From Cytophagaceae bacterium (lineage in GTDB: Bacteria > Bacteroidota > Bacteroidia > Cytophagales > Cytophagaceae): DNA of 33,444 nt. The translations under genes and the position numbers were made by a program. Below the pieces are notes generated by a model that saw nothing but the letters and a program-made list of their open reading frames with translations, was not told where the DNA came from and did not search any database. Below, piece by piece: positions 15,203 to 23,046 of this stretch (position 1 is its first letter; each line of letters starts with the position of its first letter). The stretch covers positions 1-33,444 of the forward strand of contig JACMQM010000298.1 in the NCBI GenBank assembly GCA_014376985.1. Reading direction: 5' to 3'.

Positions 15203-17215
15203 TTATTTGGTTTCTTTTTGTTTCTCTAGAAGCTCCTTCTCCTTTTGCTCACCTTCATTGATCAAACGGATAGTTTCTTTGTCGATACCTGTTACACGAA
15301 TAGTTGTACGACGGTTTTTCTGATGATCGTCTTCTGTTTTCGCATCCACAATCAACAATTTATCTTCTCCATAACCTTTAGCGATGATGCGACTTTTATC
15401 AATGCCTTTAGAAACGATGAAGCTAACGGCAGCCTGAGCACGTTTTTGAGCCAGGTTTCTATTATACTTTGCAGAACCCCTTGCATCCGTATGAGAACCT
15501 AACTCGATGGCTACGTCTGGATTGAGTTTCATGAATTCGACCACCTTAAACAACTCGATGGCGGCATCCGGACGGATATCCCATTTGTCGTAATCGTAGT
15601 AGATATTGTCGATCGCGAATTCCACATCTTTTTCTTTCACAGGAAGTACGATTTTTACTTTGTGAATCACTTCGTTGTCACCTGGTTTCAAGTCTTTGTA
15701 ATCCACTTTCGGAATGAATACTTCTATCTCTTCCGTTAAGTGACCTGGTTGTTTGGATGCGATAATAGTGTATTTAGTGTCCGGTTGAAGATCTGCTTTA
15801 AACTGTCCGTTTTCATCCGCTGTAATCACCTGAACGGTATCTCCTTTTTCATCTTTGATAATGATATGGCTACCTGGAAGTAAGAATTGCACTTTGTCCT
15901 TGCCTTCTCCAAACACGGTACCGTCTAATGTATAATGAGCGATTCTTATTTTTGATTCGTCAACGAATTCGTAGATATCGTCATCTCCTTTGCCATTCGG
16001 TCTGTTAGAAGCGAAATAACCATTAGTTGAATCTGTATAGAATAAAGTTAATTCATCGTAACTGGTATTGATACCAGAACCCATGTTTTCGATTTTTACA
16101 GAGTTGCCTTCTTTCTTTACTTCGAAGAAATCCAGTGCGCCGATAGAAGGGTGACCATCAGAAGAGAAGTAGAATTTACCTTCGTGGCTTTCGTAAGGGA
16201 ACATGTCATTGCCTCTGGTGTTGATAGGCGTACCCAAGTTTTCAGGAGCATCCCATTCGCCATCTGCATTCTTAGTAGCTTTATAAAGATCTATACCACC
16301 ATTACCACCTTCACGGTTAGATGCGAAGTATAAAGTTTTTTCATCTTTAGACAACACCGGACTTGCATCCCATGCTTCAGGACTATTGATTTTCAGCAAT
16401 ACTGCTTCTCCCCAAGTACCGTCTGCCTGACGTTTAGACAAGTAGATGTCTACGTCTTGCGCACCTTTTTTAGAGCCGTCATTTCCTCTGGCGAAAATCA
16501 AATTGTTGCCATCTTTAGTAAAAATAGCATTTGATTCGTGGGCATCCGGCGTGTTGATGGTTTCTCCTAACTTCTTAGCCTGTCCGGAGAAATGAGTGGA
16601 GCCATCAAAAATGTACTGGTAGATTTCTGTGAACCCTGTTCCAGTTGCAGCATGCATTTTATCTACGCCTCTTGATGTAGTAAAATAAAGATTTTTGTCG
16701 AATACAAACGGAGAATATTCCGCAGCATCTGTATTCAAATCTTCGATGTTGGTGATTTTGAAAAGCGATTTTTTGTTGACGATTTCACTTAGAATCTTAA
16801 TATTCTGAAGTTCATTCTTCGCTCTATTGATGAAATCGAAGTTCGTACCTACTTTAATGTAGTTACTGAACTGATTGGCTGCAGCCTCATAATTTCCATT
16901 GGATTTCAGGGCGTAAGCATAATAGAAATAAGCTTCTTCGTCTGTTACTTTCGCGTCGATGGCTTTTTTGTAAAACTGCTCAGACTCATGGTAACGGTTA
17001 GATCTGCGGTAAGATTCCGCCAATAAATAGTTTGCTTCACCTGCAGGAGCACCGTAAGAAACGGCTTGCTGTAGGTTCTCAATCGCGAACTGATATTCTG
17101 CCTGATTATATTGTACTTTGGCTTTGTTGAGGTATTTAGTCGCTTTAGGTGTACAGGCTACGATTGCATACAGCAAAATTGCCACTAAAAGACTTAGACG
17201 AAATTTCATCAGCAT
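15203..17215 (-). CDS. PorE-like lipoprotein: TPR, beta-propeller (PD40), carboxypeptidase-regulatory-like and OmpA domains
   Basis: The product has 670 residues, close to PorE of Porphyromonas gingivalis (672). The lipobox AIVAC (C21) anchors it in a membrane. Domains in order are TPR repeats (about 30-130), PD40/WD40-like repeats (about 165-400, with blocks such as AWDASPVLSKDEKTLYFASNREGG), a CarboxypepD_reg/SpaA-like beta-sandwich (about 425-500), and an OmpA C-terminal domain (about 540-645). The peptidoglycan-binding motif is ELGSHTDARGSAKYNRNLAQKRAQAA. In the type IX secretion system PorE links the outer-membrane machinery to peptidoglycan. Bacteroidota carry several paralogues of this architecture, so a T9SS role is likely but not proven. 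The charged C-terminal tail after OmpA is unusual. Confidence 0.83.
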   Translation of the reverse strand: MLMKFRLSLLVAILLYAIVACTPKATKYLNKAKVQYNQAEYQFAIENLQQAVSYGAPAGEANYLLAESYRRSNRYHESEQFYKKAIDAKVTDEEAYFYYAYALKSNGNYEAAANQFSNYIKVGTNFDFINRAKNELQNIKILSEIVNKKSLFKITNIEDLNTDAAEYSPFVFDKNLYFTTSRGVDKMHAATGTGFTEIYQYIFDGSTHFSGQAKKLGETINTPDAHESNAIFTKDGNNLIFARGNDGSKKGAQDVDIYLSKRQADGTWGEAVLLKINSPEAWDASPVLSKDEKTLYFASNREGGNGGIDLYKATKNADGEWDAPENLGTPINTRGNDMFPYESHEGKFYFSSDGHPSIGALDFFEVKKEGNSVKIENMGSGINTSYDELTLFYTDSTNGYFASNRPNGKGDDDIYEFVDESKIRIAHYTLDGTVFGEGKDKVQFLLPGSHIIIKDEKGDTVQVITADENGQFKADLQPDTKYTIIASKQPGHLTEEIEVFIPKVDYKDLKPGDNEVIHKVKIVLPVKEKDVEFAIDNIYYDYDKWDIRPDAAIELFKVVEFMKLNPDVAIELGSHTDARGSAKYNRNLAQKRAQAAVSFIVSKGIDKSRIIAKGYGEDKLLIVDAKTEDDHQKNRRTTIRVTGIDKETIRLINEGEQKEKELLEKQKETK

Positions 17216-17317
17216 TTGTTTAAATACGGTTAACTAGCTAAAAATAAACTACTGCAAGTTAGAAAAAGTGAGCAATTTTTAAAGTAATTAATTGGACTTT
17301 TTTCAAGTTTTTTATCC

Positions 17318-17821
17318 TTATACCGCAGTACTCGGTAAGAATCTTGCCAACCAGGAGTCTTTTACTTCTTTCCACAATTCACTTTTCAACTCTCCGACTG
17401 TTGCTACCTGGGTATTGACAATCAGTCCTTCAGCGTTGATTTCTCCTGCGGCAAGTTTATCCTTAAACAGTGGCAAAGGTAACACTTCTGCAGCAGCGGA
17501 AGCTTCTTTTTTATATAAGATTTGGAGTCTGTCAAACATTGAAACAGTCAATTCCTGCTCTAAATCTTTCAATATACGCACCGATTTATCAATAGAACAG
17601 CCACTGGCTGCCTCAAATCCATTTTCTACAGCTATGACAACCACAGACTGATCCAGGATTTGAACAGAGGCTTTCAGTGGAGTACCATGGCTGGACCATT
17701 CTGTAAGAAAAGGAGTCAAACGCTCCATCAACAGATTAGATTCTGCCGGAGTCAGGATACGGTTGGCCGTATATACCCAAGCTCTGGCGCTGGATGGCAT
17801 TTGGTCAAAGGAGATGTTCAT
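17318..17821 (-). CDS. Conserved Bacteroidota protein, often mislabelled ABC transporter ATPase
   Basis: The product has 167 residues and is a soluble cytoplasmic protein without signal peptide or membrane segment. The order of segments is PSSARAWVYTANR near the start, FLTEWSSHGTPLKASVQIL, VVIAVENGFEAASGCSIDKSVRILKDLEQE, and KDSWLARFL at the end. I recall database entries of this family labelled ABC transporter ATPase, but no Walker A, signature or Walker B motif is present, so that label is not supported. The conserved AASGCSIDKS may be a functional site. It lies downstream of the CCG-domain gene on the same strand, separated by repeat D. The function is unknown. Confidence 0.8.
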   Translation of the reverse strand: MNISFDQMPSSARAWVYTANRILTPAESNLLMERLTPFLTEWSSHGTPLKASVQILDQSVVVIAVENGFEAASGCSIDKSVRILKDLEQELTVSMFDRLQILYKKEASAAAEVLPLPLFKDKLAAGEINAEGLIVNTQVATVGELKSELWKEVKDSWLARFLPSTAV

Positions 17822-17889
17822 AGATTATGAATTAGATTTAATCAGTGGTATTTGAAGATTAGACTGTTTGCTTTTAAGTGTATGAATTT

Positions 17890-18002
17890 GGGCGTGTCCC
17901 TTCGGGTCGGGCTATCCACTCCAAGTCCTCGCTCGGATCAAACTTCCTCTCGCTAACCTTTTTATTGGCTCGCTGTGGGCTTTCCGTTTCTATCCCTCAC
18001 GC
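17890..18002 (-). repeat. Divergent structured interspersed repeat, copy D
   Basis: Read on the minus strand it begins GCGTGAGGGATAG and ends CCGAAGGGACACGCCC. The closing stem is GCGTG (18002-17998) with CACGC (17896-17892), where the other copies have GCGTT with AACGC, so both arms changed together. It also carries AAAGCCCACAGCGAGC and GAGTGGATAGCCCGACCC, the second corresponding to GAGTGGCGAAAGCCCGGCCC of the other copies. From memory, related sequences recur across Bacteroidota genomes. It lies between the stop of the CCG-domain gene and the start of the next minus-strand gene. Confidence 0.7.
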
Positions 18003-18045
18003 AAACCACTTGTCGTGCCTCCTCGCTCGCACCTTGTTCCAAGCC

Positions 18046-18840
18046 TTACAAACCTTCGTTCTGAGCGATAAGTTCCGCCAGGTCATAGACCTTGATCGTG
18101 CTCTCTTTTTCTTTATTCTTCACGCCATCTGTCAACATGGTCATGCAGAAGGGGCAAGCAGCCGCTATAACCGTAGCGCCCGTTGCTATAGCTTCTTCCG
18201 TGCGCTCTACGTTGATGTCCTTCGTTCCTTTTTCAGGTTCTTTAAACATCTGGCCACCACCTGCTCCACAACATAAGCCTTTGGTTTTGCAGCGCTTCAT
18301 TTCCACCAGGTCTGCATCCAACACTTCCAATACTTTGCGGGGTGCTTCGTAAACGCCGTTGGCTCTGCCCAGGTAACAAGAATCGTGGTAAGTAATTTTT
18401 TGCCCTTTGAAACTGCCCGACTCTTTCATTTTAAGTTGGCCGGTGTCGATCAGTTCCTGAAGAAAAGTAGAATGATGCACCAGTTCATAATTTCCACCTA
18501 AGGAAGGGTATTCATTTTTCAAGGTATTGAAACAATGCGGACAAGTGGTAACGATACGCTTTACCCCATAGCCGTTCAACACCTGGATGTTAGACATGGC
18601 CTGCATTTGAAACAGAAACTCGTTGCCAGCCCTCTTTGCAGGATCTCCCGTACAGCTTTCTTCTGTGCCCAATACGGCATAAGAGATGTTTAAGTGGTTC
18701 AGGATTTTTACAAAAGAACGTGTTACAGACTTTACTCTCTCGTCGAAAGAACCTGCGCAGCCCACCCAAAACAACACATCGAATGATTTACCTTCAGCCA
18801 GCAACTCTGCTGCTAGTGGCACTTTATTTAGTTCTGACAT
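18046..18840 (-). CDS. HdrB-like (Fe-S)-binding protein with two CCG domains
   Basis: The product has 264 residues, beginning MSELNKVPL (a second ATG lies directly upstream at 18843). Two cysteine-rich CCG modules are visible: FWVGCAGSFD...ESCTGDPAKRAGNE...TTCPHCFNTL (about residues 25-125), and YHDSCYLGR...KGLCCGAGGGQMF...AACPFCMTML (about 160-250). Such modules occur in HdrB, GlpC and LutA and bind unusual iron-sulfur clusters that act on thiols or quinones. The start is within a few bases of the stop of the upstream ferredoxin-type membrane gene, so the two form one operon and probably one complex. The substrate is unknown; the pair is common in Bacteroidota. Confidence 0.88.
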   Translation of the reverse strand: MSELNKVPLAAELLAEGKSFDVLFWVGCAGSFDERVKSVTRSFVKILNHLNISYAVLGTEESCTGDPAKRAGNEFLFQMQAMSNIQVLNGYGVKRIVTTCPHCFNTLKNEYPSLGGNYELVHHSTFLQELIDTGQLKMKESGSFKGQKITYHDSCYLGRANGVYEAPRKVLEVLDADLVEMKRCKTKGLCCGAGGGQMFKEPEKGTKDINVERTEEAIATGATVIAAACPFCMTMLTDGVKNKEKESTIKVYDLAELIAQNEGL

Positions 18841-18844
18841 CATA

Positions 18845-20161
18845 CTATAATTTATCGGCCCAATTGAATCGGTCTGCAGGAGAAAACTTCCACGGCGCCT
18901 GATTATTTTCAATGTTAGAGAACATCGCATTCCATGAACCCGGTGCCTTTGATTCTTCCATCACTCTGTAGCGTCTCATCTGTACGATGATTTCCACCGG
19001 ACTGATCTGCACCGGACAAGCTTCTACACAAGCATTGCAAGTGGTACAAGCCAGAATTTCTTCATCGCTGATGTAATCAAACAATGACTTGTTGTCTTGA
19101 TGGTCAGCACCGTGTTGGCGGATATTATTCCCTACTTCTTCCAATCTGTCACGAGTATCCATCATAATTTTACGCGGCGACAAAAGTTTGCCAGTGATAT
19201 TAGCGGGACATTGCTCTGTACAACGACCGCATTCCGTGCAACTATAAGCGTCCATCAAATTTTTCCAAGTCAGGTCCTGTACGTCTTTGGCTCCAAAGCG
19301 CATCGGTGCTGCTGGATCTGTGGGCGTATTGTCTGTCGGCGTCAAGCCCAGCATCAGTTGTACCTCTTTAGTCACAGATGCCATGTTATCTATCTCTCCC
19401 TGAGGAATCAAACGAGCATAATAGGTATTGAGGAAAGCAAAGAAAATATGTAGGTGCTTAGAGTTATAAAAGACATAATTGGCAAAGATCATCACACCAA
19501 TAATGTGGATCCACCAGGCAGAACGCTCCAAAACCAACAAAGAAGAAGCAGAAAGTCCTGAAAATAAGGGCATCAATAATCCACTGAAAGCAAAACTGCC
19601 CGTGGCTTTGTAATGTTCATTTTGACCTTGCAGTAATTGATCGCTGGCATTCATAGTTAAGAAAGCCATCATCAGCACAATTTCTATGATCAGGATCAGG
19701 TTGGCATCCAGTGTGGGCCATTTGGTCATTTCTTTTCCTGTAAATCTTTTCAAGTGAACCAAATTGCGTCGTACAAGGAAAATAGCGCAGGCAACGATGA
19801 CAGCGACAGCAAAAAACTCGAACACGTTGATGATGAACGTATAAAAGGATCCAAGGGGAGCAGCGAACAAACGGTGTGTTCCTAACAAACCGTCTAAAGC
19901 TATTTCCAGCATTTCGGCATTAACAATTAAAAAACCGAGGTAAACAAAGAGATGAAGGATAGCCGGCAAAGGCTTTTTAAACATCTTTCTTTGACCCAGC
20001 GCAGTCAAGGTCATATTGACCCAACGATCAGGTATAGAAGAACTTGGCTCGTAAGATTTGCCTAAAAGAATGTTAAAGCGGATCCTGCTGATACTTCTTA
20101 AAATACAGTAACCTGCCAAGGCCAGGAGTACAGCAAAAATGAGTTGAGGAACTATATGCAT
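18845..20161 (-). CDS. Membrane-anchored 2x[4Fe-4S] (Fe-S)-binding protein
   Basis: The product has 438 residues. The N-terminal half has about six hydrophobic helices (roughly 5-22, 65-85, 100-125, 150-170, 185-205, 215-240) with an overall pattern like the nitrate-reductase gamma or HdrE membrane subunit. The C-terminal half has two ferredoxin-type clusters: CTECGRCTEQCP and CTTCNACVEACP (about residues 310-385). It would pass electrons between membrane carriers, perhaps quinones, and the CCG-domain protein encoded next. It is the first gene of the pair, transcribed divergently from tRNA-Phe. The electron donor and acceptor cannot be read from the sequence. Confidence 0.88.
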   Translation of the reverse strand: MHIVPQLIFAVLLALAGYCILRSISRIRFNILLGKSYEPSSSIPDRWVNMTLTALGQRKMFKKPLPAILHLFVYLGFLIVNAEMLEIALDGLLGTHRLFAAPLGSFYTFIINVFEFFAVAVIVACAIFLVRRNLVHLKRFTGKEMTKWPTLDANLILIIEIVLMMAFLTMNASDQLLQGQNEHYKATGSFAFSGLLMPLFSGLSASSLLVLERSAWWIHIIGVMIFANYVFYNSKHLHIFFAFLNTYYARLIPQGEIDNMASVTKEVQLMLGLTPTDNTPTDPAAPMRFGAKDVQDLTWKNLMDAYSCTECGRCTEQCPANITGKLLSPRKIMMDTRDRLEEVGNNIRQHGADHQDNKSLFDYISDEEILACTTCNACVEACPVQISPVEIIVQMRRYRVMEESKAPGSWNAMFSNIENNQAPWKFSPADRFNWADKL

Positions 20162-20213
20162 GGCTTTAATTTAATTTATTTCGCATTATTTTTTTTATAA
20201 ATGTAAATTTAAA

Positions 20214-20221
20214 TATCTTTG
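20214..20221 (+). promoter_or_regulatory. Candidate -7 box of tRNA-Phe
   Basis: TATCTTTG is an exact TAnnTTTG, 16 bp before the mature tRNA 5' end. The upstream sequence is T-rich, without a clear TTTG -33 element. Confidence 0.55.
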
Positions 20222-20237
20222 CACACTCAAATGAGCT

Positions 20238-20310
20238 GGTGATGTAGCTCAGTCGGTAGAGCAAAGGACTGAAAATCCTTGTGTCGATGGTTCGATTCCA
20301 TTCATCACCA
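20238..20310 (+). tRNA. tRNA-Phe (GAA)
   Basis: This 73-nt cloverleaf has acceptor arms GGTGATG and CATCACC with discriminator A at 20310. The D-arm contains AGCTCAGTCGGTAGAGC, the anticodon arm is AAGGA-CTGAAAA-TCCTT with anticodon GAA, and the T-loop contains GTTCGATTCC. CCA is not encoded; the next bases are CCC. A strong terminator follows eight bases later, so the gene is transcribed alone. Confidence 0.97.
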
Positions 20311-20317
20311 CCCTTAA

Positions 20318-20345
20318 GACCTACAGCTTTGCTGTGGGTCTTTTT
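20318..20345 (+). terminator. Intrinsic terminator of tRNA-Phe
   Basis: Arms 20318-20327 and 20331-20340 pair over 10 bp with one G-U wobble around a TTT loop, followed by five T. Confidence 0.9.
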
Positions 20346-20564
20346 GTTTATAGAGGGTTATAACGGGCAAAGACGAAGCAGGGTTGATTTTTTTGCAATG
20401 GAAATGTTTCTGCTCTTACCGCCTCATTCATTTGTAATACTATTATTTTTCACCAAATTTTTCTAACCTGATAATAGTTTTGGAGTAATTCATAATGATT
20501 CTGAATGCGATCGGGTAGCATAAAGATGCAACATTATAGATTTCATTATTAATGCATGTTGTTT

Positions 20565-20692
20565 GCGTTAGGGATTGAGCCATTGCCTGAGCTCTTTTTC
20601 TTTGATTTTCCAAATTGATTTTTCATTTGATTTGATTCAAAGAAAAAAGCGAGTGGCGAAAGCCCGGCCCGCCTTTTCGGCGGGAAACGTCC
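20565..20692 (+). repeat. Structured interspersed repeat, copy B-left
   Basis: Starts GCGTTAGGGATTGAGCC. The variable hairpin is TCTTTTTCTTTGA with TCAAAGAAAAAAG around a long AT-rich loop. GGC-GAAA-GCC and a longer CCCGCC-TTTTC-GGCGGG hairpin follow. The 3' end is decayed (AACGTCC instead of AACGCC). It lies tail-to-tail with copy B-right. The outer 21 bp of the pair (20565-20585 and 20818-20838) are perfect inverted repeats. Confidence 0.8.
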
Positions 20693-20755
20693 AAAGCAAT
20701 TGAAGATTAGAATAGATAAATGAATGCTGATCTGAAGAGTTTAACTTAATCTTTT

Positions 20756-20838
20756 GGGCGTTCCCTTCGGTTCGGACTTTCGCCACTCGCTTTCGCCGAA
20801 AAGGCGGAGAGCTCAGACAATGGCTCAATCCCTAACGC
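20756..20838 (-). repeat. Structured interspersed repeat, copy B-right
   Basis: Read on the minus strand this 83-bp copy begins GCGTTAGGGATTGAGCC and ends GGGAACGCCC. It has a short variable hairpin (CGCC-TTTTC-GGCG), a GGC-GAAA-GTC hairpin with a G-U pair, and CCGAAGG. The spacer to copy B-left (20693-20755) is unrelated AT-rich sequence. Confidence 0.8.
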
Positions 20839-20958
20839 GGATCTTCTGGACAAATAACAATCAGACTTGAATTTTATATTCCACTAAAAAGTGCTTATTT
20901 GCAGCTTAATGGAATGAAAGATTCAATCCAGTTTCCTTTCTTTCAATAGCATACGAAG

Positions 20959-21711
20959 ATGATTGACGGCAAAAAAATAGTAGTGGTAATGCCCGCTTAC
21001 AATGCGGAAAAAACCCTGGAACAAACATTCAAAGAAATTCCTTTCCATATTGTTGACGAAGTGATTCTCGTAGACGATCATTCCAGGGACAATACGGCTG
21101 ACAAAGCTCGTCAGGTAGGTGTACACAAAGTCATTCGTCATGACAACAATAAAGGATATGGTGGAAATCAAAAAACCTGCTACAAAGCAGCGCTGGAAGC
21201 TGGTGCGGATGTGGTAGTCATGCTTCACCCGGACTATCAATACACTCCTCTTTTGCTGGAGGCTATGGTGTATCCGATTGCACGTGGCTTATTTGATGTG
21301 ATGTTGGGATCGAGGATACTTGGCAAGGGTGCATTGAAAGGCGGCATGCCTATGTATAAATACATTGCCAATCGCTTTCTAACGTTGTTCCAGAACATCA
21401 TGATGGGACAAAAACTGGCGGAATACCATACAGGTTATAGAGCATTCAGCAAGCATGTGTTGGAAACACTACCGCTTGAAAACAACTCAGACGATTTTGT
21501 TTTCGACAATGAAATGTTGGGACAAATAACTTATGCAGGTATGCAAATAGGAGAAGTAACCTGCCCTACTAAATATTTTGAAGAAGCCAGCAGCATTAAT
21601 TTTAGTCGCAGCACAAAATATGGTTTTGGCGTATTGGGTGTTTCTATAGCTTACAGATTGCAGATTTGGGGATTGGGTAGCTACAAGATTTTCAAAGGCA
21701 TTAAAAGATAA
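20959..21711 (+). CDS. Glycosyltransferase family 2
   Basis: The product has 250 residues with a GT-A fold of the GT2, dolichyl-phosphate-mannose-synthase-like class. Visible are [16 protein letters not shown] (nucleotide-binding strand), [13 protein letters not shown] (first acidic site), [29 protein letters not shown] where the DxD metal site is HPDYQ, and MLGSRIL followed by [14 protein letters not shown]. It transfers a sugar from a nucleotide donor to a lipid or glycan acceptor in cell-envelope synthesis. There is no C-terminal membrane extension, so it is probably peripheral. It is a single-gene unit with a terminator at 21729. Neither donor nor acceptor can be named. Confidence 0.92.
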   Translation: MIDGKKIVVVMPAYNAEKTLEQTFKEIPFHIVDEVILVDDHSRDNTADKARQVGVHKVIRHDNNKGYGGNQKTCYKAALEAGADVVVMLHPDYQYTPLLLEAMVYPIARGLFDVMLGSRILGKGALKGGMPMYKYIANRFLTLFQNIMMGQKLAEYHTGYRAFSKHVLETLPLENNSDDFVFDNEMLGQITYAGMQIGEVTCPTKYFEEASSINFSRSTKYGFGVLGVSIAYRLQIWGLGSYKIFKGIKR

Positions 21712-21728
21712 TCACTCACAAAGTGAAA

Positions 21729-21762
21729 ATAAAAAAGGCGATTATTCAATCGCCTTTTTTAT
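21729..21762. terminator. Bidirectional intrinsic terminator
   Basis: Perfect 15-bp arms, 21729-21743 and 21748-21762, flank an ATTC loop with A/T-tracts on both sides. It sits between the convergent glycosyltransferase and lipocalin genes. Confidence 0.9.
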
Positions 21763-21774
21763 TTTATAGGATTG

Positions 21775-22290
21775 CTAAAAGTCAAATTGAAAAAACAAGT
21801 CATCCGTTTGATAACCTCTGTTTTTACAACGTTCCACAATTTGCATGTATAATATTTTATCCATGCTCGGTTTACGACTCATGATAAATAAATATTTTTT
21901 CTTTGGATGACCAACGACCATATAGGAATAATCTTCTGCTAACTCAACAATCCAATAATCTATTTTAAACGGCCATACAAACTGTGCTTTCATTTCTGCA
22001 TTGCCTGTACCTTCTACCTGAAATAATTTTGATCGAATGTCACAGTTTTCTGATTTGTCCTTTTTTACTTTCTTGTAAGTCGTGTATACGTCGAAATAAC
22101 CTTTAGAATTCCAGGTATAGGTCTCATCTGTTTCTCTCCATTTTTTATCCAGTGCCGTAGGGATGGAGGATAAGGAGTACCATTTTCCTTCAAATTTCTT
22201 AAGGTCTACTTGAGCGACCGGTTTATTCATCTGTGCATGGGACATAAAGGCGTGTGTTAAAAAGAATAAGAGAACGAGGACTTTCTTCAT
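21775..22290 (-). CDS. Bacterial lipocalin (Blc-like)
   Basis: The product has 171 residues, the usual size of bacterial lipocalins, with a signal peptide ending SHAQ (residue 20). There is no lipobox Cys, so unlike E. coli Blc it is probably not a lipoprotein. The GxW motif (EGKWYSLSSIP, about 34-44), the YSYMVVGHPKKKYLFIMSRKP block and the C-terminal helix DKILYMQIVERCKNRGY are all typical. Lipocalins carry hydrophobic molecules such as lysophospholipids across the periplasm. It is transcribed alone. Confidence 0.9.
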   Translation of the reverse strand: MKKVLVLLFFLTHAFMSHAQMNKPVAQVDLKKFEGKWYSLSSIPTALDKKWRETDETYTWNSKGYFDVYTTYKKVKKDKSENCDIRSKLFQVEGTGNAEMKAQFVWPFKIDYWIVELAEDYSYMVVGHPKKKYLFIMSRKPSMDKILYMQIVERCKNRGYQTDDLFFQFDF

Positions 22291-22755
22291 ACTCGAAGTT
22301 TAGCAAAATTGATGCACGTTACATCTATACAACAAGATACGCTCTATATTGTTCTTTTAACGAGCAAAATCAACAAACTCCTGCCATCTGTAGACCCAAT
22401 GAAGTTATTTGAGTATGTTCCCAATTGCACAAAGTGAGTACTTTGTATACAAAAAATCACAAGCACTTATCCCGTTACATGCACTTTGAAATCACAACAT
22501 TTATCGGATACTTTCTCCTAACACATGGTCACACTATATAACCGGGAGAGATTTTATTTTCAGCATTAAAGCCAATCAGACAAAGATTTTTTAGCTTCCA
22601 AGCCACGCGGTCAAATCTGTTTACTTTTATGGTAAACTGTACCTAATCTGTAAGCGAAAAAAATAGCACAGATGACAAGACAAAACTATTCTTCTTCATA
22701 ACTAATGTAACTATAATGATTCTACGCTAAAATTTGGTTTAACCTTCGCCCTGTT
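22291..22755. other. Intergenic sequence without recognised features
   Basis: This stretch of about 465 bp upstream of the lipocalin gene has no ORF with plausible composition, no strong hairpin and no exact TAnnTTTG box facing the gene. It may be decayed sequence. Repeat C lies immediately to the right. Confidence 0.35.
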
Positions 22756-22882
22756 GCGTTAGGGACTGAGCCATTGTCTGAGCTCTTTTTCTTTGACCTT
22801 TCCAATTGATTATATTTGTCGTTTGAATCAAAGAAAAAAGCGAGTGGCGAAAGCCGGCCCGCCTTTTACGGCGGGGAACGCC
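22756..22882 (+). repeat. Structured interspersed repeat, copy C (solo)
   Basis: Starts GCGTTAGGGACTGAGCC and ends GGGGAACGCC, with closing stem GCGTT (22756-22760) and AACGC (22877-22881). The variable hairpin TCTTTTTCTTTGA with TCAAAGAAAAAAG nearly equals that of copy B-left, while the loop sequence differs. CCCGCC-TTTTAC-GGCGGG replaces CCCGAAGGG. One C is missing after GGCGAAAGCC. It has no partner copy nearby. Confidence 0.8.
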
Positions 22883-22986
22883 AAGATTAGGCTGACGTTA
22901 AATAGTGACTAATTCAATACTCATCAAACTAAACTTGTCTTGGCAAAATCAAAAAACTTAATGCTTAATTTAAAGAAGAGTACTTA

Positions 22987-23026
22987 TAATAAAAAGCCCG
23001 AATGAAATAACGATCATCCGGGCTTT
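22987..23026 (-). terminator. Intrinsic terminator of the dksA-like/scpB/rluB operon
   Basis: Arms 22993-23004 and 23015-23026 pair with one mismatch (AAAGCCCG with CGGGCTTT) around a 10-nt loop. On the minus strand GGGCTTTTTATTATAA supplies the T-tract. Confidence 0.85.
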
Positions 23027-23046
23027 GCATTTCTTCCTTCAATTTT

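Noticed and set aside
1878-20310. Functional link between pheS and tRNA-Phe in the same window
   Set aside because: They are 17 kb apart with unrelated genes between; sharing TATCTTTG reflects a general promoter box.
20281-20466. Plus-strand ORF starting within tRNA-Phe
   Set aside because: It begins in the tRNA and runs through its terminator.
20637-20828. Small minus-strand ORF spanning both B copies
   Set aside because: It lies entirely within the repeat pair and is not shared by the other pairs.
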